Notes under the pieces: generated by a model | Seen by the model: the letters and a program-made list of their open reading frames with translations, nothing else | What the model was told of the DNA's origin: nothing | The model's database searches: none | Program-made: the position numbers and the translations under genes | Part shown: positions 12,001 to 22,100 of the stretch, piece by piece | How positions within the stretch are numbered: position 1 is the stretch's first letter | How the letters are laid out: each line of letters opens with the position of its first letter | NCBI RefSeq assembly: GCF_000003815.2 | Contig: NC_049990.1 | Span: 6,534,976 to 6,598,975, forward strand | Reading direction: 5' to 3' | From: Branchiostoma floridae | Lineage: Eukaryota > Chordata > Leptocardii > Amphioxiformes > Branchiostomatidae | Length of the DNA stretch: 64,000 bases

Positions 12001-13497
12001 TAAAAATTGTCATTACAGTGACACACTTCTGCAATCTCACATCTTAGTCTACCACTGATAACTTTAAAACTACATCTTTAAGCCCACTAGCAGCTGCAGA
12101 CGCTGAAACATTATCCAGATGGCGCTTACATAACGGCACATGTCAGACGGTACTCGGGCTGTTTCCTAATCTCCAAGTAAAAGTTAACCTCCGGCTTGCT
12201 AAACTAACTTTGTTAATCACAAGTGCTATGATAAACAACTACCCGGACATAAAGGGAAACTGTTTCTACTCAGATAATGATACTCTTGGTAATGAGGGTA
12301 TCAAACACCTTAGCCACATTACAAACAAGACGAAGGTTTGTGTCCTATGTATACAGACTCTTGTTACTTTCTTGTCGCGCTACGTTGTCCAGATGGCTTC
12401 TTAACGCTGGCAGCCCATACACAGACTGAGCCAAGTTCCCGCTGTCCTATGTATATGGTAAACTATGTACATAGAACCCTACCAAATGGAGGAAACAGAT
12501 CAAACAATGTGATCATCTGGCTTCTCTATCAACTTCAACATATGGCCTTGGCTCTAGGAGTGCATAGTCAGCAAAACGACAAAGTCAAGAATCTGCAGAC
12601 CAAGCTAAAGTTTAGTAACACGCAAGCTGCCAACACGGAACGAGGAAATGGCGGCTGGAAGGGATCTAGGACCTTTGCCAAACAAAGGTTGTTATAGAAA
12701 AATACAATAGAGCTAGCAGTCCCCAGAACACGACATGAAATAGACTTTGGAACCGATCTCTAGCCTGGTATCCAAACCTATTGCAGCTAGCCGCCGAGTC
12801 TCGTCGTCCTCTCTCGCAAATAGGACGAATAGACTCGGCAGCTATAATGGGTTTTAACACCAGGCTAACTAAAGTCAGAGACGCTAACATGCAAACAATC
12901 GTCACTTTGTCAGCTTGATAGAAAAAAGTAGCTGACATCCACCAATGTATACATTTAGAAACTGCTTATTGGAGCGGATTTTAAATCTGTATTTTGTGCT
13001 ACACAGTGAAGATCTATCCAAAAATCACCCCATCGTACGCGTCAATAGTACGACGCATGTGGCCGGGACCTTACGGCGTAATACCCTAAAGCTACAACAT
13101 CCCAAACGAGATATTAAAACCGAAAGTTCTGCTGCAGTGCGACAGAAAATCGTCAGGAGGCCCTTCATAGTACCTGACCGATGATTCGTCTTCCAGACCC
13201 CTATCAACCGTTACCAAATATCATTAAGATTAACCTACAACTTGACGAGTTATGCTGCTCCTATACATACATAATAACCAACTACTCACAAAGGCACCAA
13301 AAACACAACCTACTTGACAAAGGTAATGCAATATTTCCTCACCTGTCGTTCACCAGAGGTAAGTCTGAGATCATGTTGTGACCAAACGGCGCATAGTCCC
13401 AGTACACTTCCACTGCTGCCACATAGTGAACTCTCTCTACACCGAGAGCTCCGGTCACAAGAGACAGAAGAAACGCGGCTACAACCAAGCTCCGCAT
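1..13497 (-). CDS. Hephaestin/ceruloplasmin-like multicopper oxidase, 5' 14 exons (3' end off window)
   Basis: A predicted ferroxidase that would oxidise Fe(II) outside the cell. Exons read on the minus strand, all GT-AG and in phase: 13343-13497, 10372-10620, 9680-9892, 8913-9067, 8618-8776, 7782-7896, 7224-7422, 6541-6812, 6046-6254, 5573-5723, 5140-5352, 2554-2773, 884-1222 and 302-594, about 980 codons. The start at 13497 is chosen because it opens a signal peptide (MRSLVVAAFLLSLVTGALG) followed by VHYVAAVEVYWDYAP. Domain 1 has the trinuclear copper motifs HPHG (exon 2) and HSH (exon 3). Domain 2 ends NCEVNDHYSGGM and domain 4 ends ECRTNDHYSAGM, each with Cys, His and Met spaced as a type 1 copper site. 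Domain 3 lacks both HxH motifs; domain 5 keeps HPHG but not HSH. Domain 6 and any membrane anchor lie beyond base 1. Exon 7 carries a short polyglutamine. Hephaestin versus ceruloplasmin cannot be decided without the C-terminus. Confidence 0.9.
1409..2261. mobile_element. TIR element (MITE family A) carrying a nested hAT-like element
   Basis: The ends are inverted repeats of over 30 bases, beginning aggccatgttgatttgat on the left and complementary to the sequence ending at 2261. A shorter relative without the insertion is at 53937-54255, which shows the inner element at about 1583-2029 is a later arrival. It lies in intron 12 of the oxidase. No transposase is present and I could not fix a target-site duplication. 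Confidence 0.8.
1583..2029. mobile_element. hAT-like non-autonomous element, nested copy
   Basis: It shares its order of motifs with the element at 31959-32388, including a stretch near 1750-1900 matching 32110-32270 and a terminal ctgtactggtacc. It is flanked by accaacag and accaacaa, 7 of 8 bases alike, consistent with an 8-base hAT target duplication that has decayed slightly. No coding capacity. Confidence 0.65.
2381..2497. mobile_element. Small MITE-like inverted repeat (family B)
   Basis: The left arm is ggtagtatgtcaaaggtgaa followed by agcccctaa, and the right arm at 2474-2497 is its imperfect complement. A better-defined relative is at 20430-20572, and a single arm is seen near 765-795. 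Confidence 0.5.
6936..7031. repeat. Two perfect 48-base tandem copies in oxidase intron 7
   Basis: The units 6936-6983 and 6984-7031 read the same, starting attgagtagtctcgtaggct. The identity suggests a recent duplication. No function is seen. Confidence 0.9.
7224..7422 (-). other. Exon 7 of the multicopper oxidase with a polyglutamine linker
   Basis: This exon joins domain 2 to domain 3. It starts with the type 1 methionine (GGMQALLNVEDCGAKW), then has GQQQQQQQVQ, then the start of domain 3 (REYYIAAEIVYWDYGP). The glutamines come from a CAA microsatellite (TTG repeats on the plus strand near 7350-7370). The equivalent linker after domain 4 (exon 12) has no glutamine run. Confidence 0.85.
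9879..10260. repeat. Tandem repeat covering the exon 3 acceptor region of the oxidase gene
   Basis: The exon 3 / intron 2 boundary (9879-9990) recurs, degenerate, at about 9989-10066 and again at about 10067-10250. The third copy is split by the hairpin element at 10085-10191. Shared markers are tagagagatcct and gacgggggtcgatata. Period about 85-110 bases. Confidence 0.65.
10085..10191. mobile_element. Palindromic (foldback) MITE with a 9-base target-site duplication
   Basis: The element reads tagcctgg at one end and ccaggcta at the other and is nearly self-complementary, with a loop at about 10136-10142. It is flanked by perfect copies of agatcctgt (10076-10084 and 10192-10200). Relatives are at 12761-12867 and 30163-30247. 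Confidence 0.85.
10636..11786 (+). mobile_element. 5'-truncated non-LTR retrotransposon (3' end of the ORF, UTR and poly-A)
   Basis: The open frame from about 10636 to 11427 encodes the region downstream of the reverse transcriptase core. It contains QLTAARICTGAMRGTS, LSWNKLP, and a zinc-knuckle-like CKCGHPNESTIHYFLHCP. This layout is typical of the C-terminus of CR1/L2-like elements; the clade is inferred. A poly-A tract ends at about 11789. The insertion is flanked by perfect aaaggggaggaa duplications (10624-10635 and 11787-11798). It is antisense to the oxidase gene, in intron 1, and its truncated end is 15 bases from the exon 2 boundary. Confidence 0.9.
11799..12760. other. Oxidase intron 1, no recognised feature
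   Basis: Short open frames at 12338-12697 and elsewhere show no family motif and no codon pattern I trust. There is a local repeat of ctatgtata-containing text near 12347 and 12446. Confidence 0.5.
12761..12867. mobile_element. Palindromic MITE, second copy of the hairpin family
   Basis: It has the same tagcctgg and ccaggcta ends and the same internal gagtct arms as 10085-10191, with a central loop near 12811-12822. No target duplication could be read. Confidence 0.75.
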
Positions 13498-16197
13498 CCT
13501 GCACCACTGCCCGGGACCTCAACTGACGACTCTGTAAATCAGGTCATATCTGGAAGGCCGCCAAATGGCAGCCGTCAACATGTCGTTTCCTTGTTTTATG
13601 CTAATGTACTTTATCCTGGCCAATGAAAAAATGTTTCTGTTTTCCCGATCGACCCAGGAGAAAACCTGCAAAATCATCTACAAATATGTTCTACCCATTC
13701 CTGTTACCACAGAGTGTGGCATTTTTGACGGCTGAAACCTGTCTATTTGGCAGTAACGTCTTATTTGGGAAGAAGACGTTATCATATTCTAGACATTAAA
13801 AAAATTCTTCTGACAAGAACGAACCATTTGCAAATCAAAACTTTAGACCAGACAAACCAGTTTAGTGCACATTTCCCCCAGTGTCATCTTAGAACACTGA
13901 CAATCAGTTATACACCGTGAAAGTAGCAGTTCAAAAGCTTTAGCATGTTATGTAAGGCTGTTATGTAAAGCTGACACGGGTGGTGAGACAGTCCATACAC
14001 AAAGCTGTCGGTGCCCGCAGGACTTTCTAGACACCAAACTGACGCTTTGAGGGTGAGGTCATTTCAGGTCACCGTACGGCCCATAAGTTTGTCTGGCGAA
14101 GGACGCAATAGATAAAAGCTTTGAAAGACTAGTCCATCACAAATTTTCAGAGGGGGTGGAGGCAGTAGAGGTTTTTTTACGCGTATCTCGTATTAATCCT
14201 ATGTTTCTAAACAAATCAGTGATAAAAAGCTATTATCTGAAGGGTCATAAGATAGCTACTCTACCGTTGATGGTTGTGTATGAAGATTTGAATAGTTTTA
14301 CCAGCGGGCAAAATATGCTTTATAACAGCTCCTTCATGAAACTTCGGAGTCGTAGATATCATACAGTCGGTTATACATTGAAAGTGTACTCAAGCACAAT
14401 CTTAAACAATTGATTCCAACAAGAGCAATATGCCACCCACAAATCATGACCATAGCTTGTCAAGAACACGAGATATCAAAACTGGAAGTCCTGCTGCAGT
14501 GTCAAGGAAAGCCGTCAGGGGAGACAAAAATCATTTTTGATAGGACAAGACTTAGCCATGTACATTCAAAATTTTATAGCAACCGGCCCGTAGCTTTTTG
14601 AGTTATTCTGCTCAACAGAATACCTACCTAAGGCTACCAAAACATAACATCACATAAGAACCTGAAAACATAACTTCTTGACGAAGGTAGCAAGTCATCA
14701 TTGCGGAAAAAGTTCATGTACGCGGCCATCTTGTTTTCGAACGTAAAACATTGCAGGTTAGACACACGCTGGAAGGTATGCCTGACACGTGCCCTAAGCA
14801 CTTTTGTCTAATGACACACCCATTAACCTGTCGAACGAGATAGTATATTTACGTTGTGACGATGAAAACTGCTTGTCTCTCTACCTAGCCTATGTTATTA
14901 CTAGGTTTGATTAAAGGGCCGTTGTCCGTTTCAGTTGACCTGGCTATCTGGGCCATAATGAACACTTCAAGATGATGTCAACCACGGTTAAAGCCCTGGA
15001 TATTTGAAGACACAGGTATGCCCTTTGACTTATATAACATATACACGAGACTTAAGGGGATTATTGAATATTTGCATGGAAGTGTAGAATTGATCTTTAG
15101 AGTCGTGTTAAGAAGTAACACCTTTTACCAGCTAAGATGAAACTTTGGTGTTTCCCAATCTTCTCTACACGTTTTAGGACAGGGGTAGGTTAGTTGTGCG
15201 TATTCCAGTGGACCTAGAGAGTCACATACTCTAGAATAGGAAATATTCGCGGTGGTTTTATGTTCGTGGTTTTCGCGTTCAGCTCTTCACTGCAAACTTA
15301 TATCCACCGCGAAATTTCCTGACACTCTTGTTCCCACCGTGAATTTGAAACCACCGCGAACACTACATATTCCTCGTAGCGCGAAATTAAATCCCAGCGA
15401 ATATTTCCCCTTTCACAGTATGTTATGAAGGGGCATTGACTTGAATGTAAGACCCTAAAGGCATAATTACAATCTGGTGTTTCTAGTAGTCTAACACTTC
15501 GTTGTGCGACACGGTAAGATCACGTATTTGATCACTTATTTTGTGTAAGTGTAAGTTTAATCGATTGTATAAATAATGCATGGTAGATTTGTTTACACCT
15601 GAAGGACGGCTACAGCCACACGCAAAACTTAAGACTCGGTTAAAAGCAAAACAAGATGTCTGATTTCAATTTTCAGGGCTACGTACGTATTTCAAGGCTA
15701 ACATGAGGTTCAAATATGCCACTCTCCTTGTAAACCTGGAGTAAGCAGTGTACGTAGCTGTGGTTGAATACCATTATCAATTCACGATTGAGGTCTTCAT
15801 AAAAATCAATTTTCCCTAGGACTTAATCGTGGAACACGTTGCTACAAAGTACAGAGGCATCGTCACTAGATAGCCTTGCTTTAAACAACGCTTGCAGCTA
15901 GATTTGCAAAGGTTAGGTGTGACAGGTCGTTCAGTGTAGCCTAGCCAGCTGCTGCCGTGCCGCCTACCTTCGAAGCTGGTGTGTTACGCCGAAGAATGTT
16001 TTCACCGGCTATACAGATACATAAGATACATAGAATGTAGCACCATGTAATAAATGCACAGTACACTGCGCTAAGAATACAGACAGTTCTTTAAAAGTTC
16101 ACATAGGCGTTAATGTTGACAACATCAAGACCATTTTATCTAATTGTGTCCTTTACTTGTGAATTTTGGCAGATTAAAGTCAGCTCCACAGTCAGCC
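13498..16197. promoter_or_regulatory. Head-to-head intergenic region between the oxidase and the heme/lipoxygenase gene
   Basis: The 2.7 kb separates the two start codons, so promoters of both genes should lie here. I saw no clear TATA box near either start. The stretch near 14430-14540 belongs to a dispersed repeat also seen near 13080-13160 and, inverted, near 33600-33660. A MITE-like element is at 15239-15410. The rest shows nothing recognisable. Confidence 0.45.
15239..15410. mobile_element. MITE-like repeat with TTCGCGGTGG-type ends
   Basis: The left end ggaaatattcgcggtgg is inverted at the right as cccagcgaatatttcc. The inside repeats ccaccgcgaa several times. No coding capacity. Confidence 0.5.
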
Positions 16198-19100
16198 ATG
16201 ACAACCGAGGTAGAAGCTGAGAAGAGAGGTTCATCATGTGAGTATCAATAAATATATGTCACGTTTTATTGATACATGCTCTGCTAAGTACTGATATAAT
16301 AGACTTACCCTTAAGGTATCAATAACTTGACAGTTTCCATACTTTGGCCATGATATAATTATCACTATCGTTAATGTATTATTGTCTCTTCTTGTAGTGT
16401 CTTTAAATGACAGCTTTGCAAAGTTTGGTATCAATGCAAGACGCATGTTGATACGTAAGGTTATTTTAAAGCTAGTATGAATTAGTACAGATGGTAAGGA
16501 AATAAAATTGATAAATTATAGAACTCGGTCAATGTATTTTTCTACTTGCTTGCTACTGTTTATGATATTAAGGCAAAGCAACCTACTACACAAAACCTGA
16601 TCCTTATGCCAGGCTACAAACTAAAATTGTACAGCACAACAGGAAAAAATAATTCAGTTCTACGTTATGTCCTCTAAAGCATGTTTGAGACTTACTTTAC
16701 ATGAACGTTAAAAAGCAGTCTCCATTTCAATGACTTCATGTGGAAGCAGTGCATGTCTCAGTTGAAGCAGCCTCTCTTCTATCTCTTCTGGAGCCGGTCT
16801 GGTATCTGGAAGATCGCGCCAACACCACCTCATCAGTCGGTACAAGTCCTCTGGACATCCCGGCGGCCTCTCCATCCGTCTTCCTTGCCTCAGAATCCCT
16901 ATCATTTGAAGAAAGCTCAGCTGAATTTTGCCATCGTAGCAGGGATCTTTCCCCAGCGTGGCGATCTCCCACAGCAGCACGCCGAAGGACCAGACGTCGC
17001 TCTGACAGGTGTACTCGCCGGTCTCGATGGACTCCAGTGCCATCCACTTCAGCGGAAGGAGTTCATCAACACCTATACGGTTGCATCGGACATACTGAGT
17101 AGTGGCGTAGACATCTCTGGCTAGTCCAAAGTCAGCCAGCTTGGCCACGTCATCGGCAGTGATGAGGACGTTGCGAGCGGCCACGTCACGATGGGTGATT
17201 CTCAAGCGTTCCAGCTCTTGTAGAGCTCGCGCTATGTGGACTGCGTATCCAAGAAGGTGTCGAAGTAGTCCTTCCTCATTGATGTTCCCAAATTGTCGTA
17301 GGAAACCCAAGAGATCGCCTTTGGAGGCATATTCCAGAAGAATGTACTTCTCTTTAGACTTGGTGATGAGTCCCACAAGTCGAACAATGTTGGATTCACC
17401 ATAATCGCCATCTCGTTGTTGGTGCACAGCTACCAAAATGGCTGCTTCTCTGTAAAAGTCTCGATAGGACTGCGAGTCCTCGACGCGAACTGTCTTGGCT
17501 GCAACGGCGAGCTTTCCCTTAGGTGTGCGCAGTTGTGCCTTTCTGACTTGCCCAAACATCCCTTCTCCTATCAGTGGACCAAGAGTAAGATGGCGGATCT
17601 TCTTCTCCCAACGTCCCAGCCAGCCCGGCTGTAGACTCTGTGCTAGATCCTGCTCCATTCTCCTCAGCTCGAAAAGTATCTTGTCCTCTTCGCCTGTGTC
17701 TGTCACCGAGCAAGCCATGATGCCCGTTTTGTAGAGTATGGTCATCACTATGGCAGCAAGTAAAACTAAAGAGCCCATCGGGACCAGACTTTCGAGCAGC
17801 GGTTCATCTGTGCTTGTCTCCGGTGTGCTTCGTGTGCTCCGAATCTGCTGACATAGCAAACCGAACCGACCGTGTTGACATGGTTTGCTACAATTCCTTC
17901 CGTACCACCCGGCAGTGCATTCGCACTTGCCGTTGCCATGGTTACAGCTCGCGCCATTTTGACAGCCACAGTTCCTTGCACAGTCTTTACCGTACATGCC
18001 ATGGGGACATTTTGTCTGACACCTGGTTCCTGTCCATCCCGGCGGACAGACACAACCAGTCCAGCGGTCACAGCTGGCACCTTGTAGGCAACCACACACT
18101 TCATCACATCGATCACCTTTTCTTTTTGGAGCACAGTTGGTAACATTGAGCACAAACGTGGTGTTGAATGTGTTTCCCTGGGTGTCTCGGACCTGGCAGG
18201 TGTAGGGTCCGTTATTTGATGAGTTTATGTTCGGAACCAAAAAATCAATCTCATCAGCACCAAAGCTGACGTTCTTTGTTGCATTTGGATATATAAACGA
18301 CGTGTATTCAACATCAACGTGGTGTGCCTTGCAATGAAATGTGACATCTGAAGAAATGTAGATATGTCGAGGATCGCTAGGTGTCGTCGTGATTGAGACG
18401 TCCTGTTTGGGAATGTCACAGGCGACGCCTCTCCAGCCGGGCGGACATTTGCAGGCACCGTTAAACCCGTGGCAGCGGGCACCGTTCTTACAGATACAGT
18501 TTTTATGACAACGTAAACCGTATTTTCCAACTGGGCAACCCACTGGATTTATGTCTATGTCCAAATATTCAAACGTTGCTGGTATTGTGATGCCATACTT
18601 TTGAATCGTAACTTCTATGTCCGGTGGCACGTGGCAAGTATACGATCCTGTTTTTGTTGTAGGAAATGACAAGGACCACATTACTACGATGTTGAGATCT
18701 CTGCGATCAACGAAAGATTCAGGAACATCCTTTCTCAAGGGATCAAGTGCCGGGGTGTCTTCCCACCACTTAAGATGATATAAATCCATAAAAATGCTAG
18801 GTAGTTTGGAATCAGAAGTGCATGTCAACTGGTATATGCCCTTGACCATCATGGCTTGCAGTGTTGTCTGGAAATCAGGGCGGGTGTCAAACGAAATCAC
18901 ACGGACGCTACAATCGCTGTTGTCTGTTTGCACCTGCCATTCGACAGGAGTTCTAACTTTCCAGAGGTCAGAGGTGTTACTATATGTCCGACTACCAATT
19001 ACAATGTCTCCACTTGTTGTCAATACTTCTCCACCCACTTGTAATCGGAATAATAAATCTCCCGGCCCACCGATAGGCTTGACCGGAGTTTCACACGTCT

Positions 19101-22100
19101 CGTTATACACAGGAGGATAGCCCTCAACGTCACTCAACTCTACGTTAATGCTCGTGTTCCGATGAATTTTCAGCTGATATGTCGATTGTGCTGACCGGTC
19201 CAGTGGGTTGGAGACCACAATGTCACAGTTCTTTGTCACATGAAAGCGGCCGTGCGGATCTCCCTCCACTTTTGCACACGGAAGTTCCGCTCTTTCTCCA
19301 GTCAGGGTCCCTGGTAGGCTAAAAATGGTCTCTCCGACGGCGACGTTTTCTGGTACGGTAACGTTAAAGGTTGGACTTTCAGTAGAGACGCATAAGCACA
19401 GTTGCAAGCAGCATGTTACAACCAGTAATCTCAGAAAACCTGTTGCCATCTTTTAGAGTCTGTCCTGTATAGTAGCGGGAAGTTTGACAGCAAGAGGATC
19501 TGAATAACTTCTCTGAACGGTCGTGTTCTTATACACCTGGAGAGCGGAACCAATATTTGACTTTAGGTATTCATCAGGAGATGCAAATTTGCTATAGAGA
19601 GCTTACATAATACACTTCCTCATCAGGAGGTTCTTTATGAATCATGAATTACCCGCAGCAGTGCTTTAGTGCTTCTTCTTCTTTTTTTAAGTGCTGTTTT
19701 CCTATCAATGAAGTTTTTTTCAAAACTTTGAACAACTTCTGTTCTAAAGTAAAGGAACTGCACGAGGGTACATATTGTTTGTTCCCTCGCAGAGATCAAA
19801 CAATTCGTATTCACGTGTACTAATACACAGGTCAATATTACGGTATTTTAAAGGGGAAATTGGGTCTATGTACCCGGTACCGTCTTACTGTTTTCCTACC
19901 GAACGTGACATATTCCAGGAAATGTACACTCACAACAGTGTTGGGGAGATCCCCTTAAAATACAGCGATAGAAATAACTCACGTCAGGTCTTTTTTTAAG
20001 CAATTGGAAGAATTCTTAGAATATCAAATGTTGTGACCAAAGGGGAGGAACACTATCTTGGCTGATCTGCTGCACGTAAAATGACGATTAATAGACAATC
20101 TTCTTTACGTTATAATGTGTGTAGGCATCGCAAAGGTTTAAATTCAAACAATATGAAAATGCCTGTACTTTCTGCCTTACTAGGATTGAGTATATCTTTC
20201 ACTTCTTTTAGGGAAAAACGAATCCTGGAGAATCCTACAAGAGTATATTGGACACGAGGAGTTTCTTAAGAGGAGAAAAGAGTCAGTCAAGGTATTATAA
20301 TGTTTAGCATCACGACCCTTCTCCTTTTATCGATTTAAACTGATAAAACATCTGCACATATTCCCATTAATCTTTACTAATCTTATCATATCTAAAATAA
20401 GCACTTTCACGGTGCTGAGTACCCATCTTGGAATTGTGGATAATATGTCAAAAGTGAAGGCCCCTAAATGCTTGTAAACAGTTTCTGTCTTCCAACATTG
20501 TCCCAATTTGTCCAGACGAGACTTATTTATGTGTCAGGGGCCTTCACCTTTCATGTGTTACCCATAATTCCTGTCGCTGTACCTACGTACTCGAAACCGC
20601 GGAGGTTCTTTGTCATTGAACATTGTCATTCAGTTTCAGTTTCAGTTTATTTATTTATCCAGGAAAATACATCGCCTATTGGCGTTTTTCAATACCTCCT
20701 GGGGGGCCGGGAGACCCCAACATAAAATAACACAAAATCACAACAACTGAATCAAAATTTAAATCAAAGGTCAAACTTAAATAACTAAACGTCAGGTGTC
20801 AACTATTTACAATACAAATAACTCAGGATAACTTAATATAATGATGGTAGTAATAATAACAATAATAACACATTCAGGCAGTGGATCAACTTAAAATCAA
20901 AGTAACGAAAAGTGGAATTTGCATATCAATGTGTCGCTGGTCGGGCAGTGTTTGTTTCAAAGTCGATTTGCAAATGAAAAATAACAGTCAGAAGAGAACA
21001 TAAATGTCAGTCTTAGCATCAAAACATAATACAGAAATCAAACAAAAGGATCCACTGTGATATGACAGGAACTAAAGTTAAAATATATACAATCAGAATC
21101 CTTTAGTCCTGGTCATACAATCGTTTAAACTGTGACAGTGTCCTCGCAGATCTTAATTGGGACGACAGGGAATTCCAGAGCACCGCCCCTGAGTATGAAA
21201 AGGCTTTCTTTCTATATTCAGATTTAGCTTTAGGCAGCAGGAGTCCACCTTGTGATCTAAGACGGGTATTATGTGTGTGTATTTCTGAGAGTTGGGAGAA
21301 CAATGCAGTAAGATGGGGAGGGGTCATGCCGTTAAGTGCCTTGAAAACGAGCGTTGCCTTACTTCTTTTATGTACATCAACTATTTGGACCCATCCAAGA
21401 CTACGTAAGACGTTTGATGTAGAAGTATGGCGATCGTACCCCATGATCACGCGACCAGCTCTAGTTTGGAGTTTCTGTAGTTTATCCAGACTTCCTTTGC
21501 CCCCTTGATCCCAGACAGTGCTGCAATACTGTATGTGTGGGAGAAATAGGGCTTTGTAAATTGTGAGCAGCGCCTCTCTATCCAGGTAGTGTTTAAGGTA
21601 CTTCATTATTCCGATTATTTGAGCTAGCTTCTTGTTAAGATGATCACAGTGATCATGCCACTTTAACATGTTGTCAATAATGACTCCAAGATACTTGAAT
21701 TTATCAACTTGGTCAAGAGTAGTGCCAGCTAAAGTAATATCTAATTCAGTGTTAATGTCGTTTGCTCTTGACGAACCCACTAACATCGTTTTACATTTCG
21801 TGGGGTTTAACGACAATTTGTTAGCCGCAAACCACTGGGAAAGTCTGGCTGAGTCGCTCTGGATGGCCTGCTCAATTGCCTGTACATTGCGTGCCGCGAA
21901 GTAAATTATCGTATCGTCGGCATACAGTGCAATCTTACAGAGTTGCATGCAATTTGGTAAGTCATTCACATATATGATAAACAGAAGTGGGCCTAATATT
22001 GACCCTTGAGGGACTCCGCAGGTGACATTGATAGCTGAGGATAGAACTGAGTTAATGCATGTATGTTGTATCCTCCCAGTCAAGTATGACTGGAACCATT

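Noticed and set aside
16736-18530. Open frames of 60-130 codons on both strands within the receptor kinase
   Set aside because: They are other-frame shadows of the GC-rich receptor coding sequence and carry no motif.
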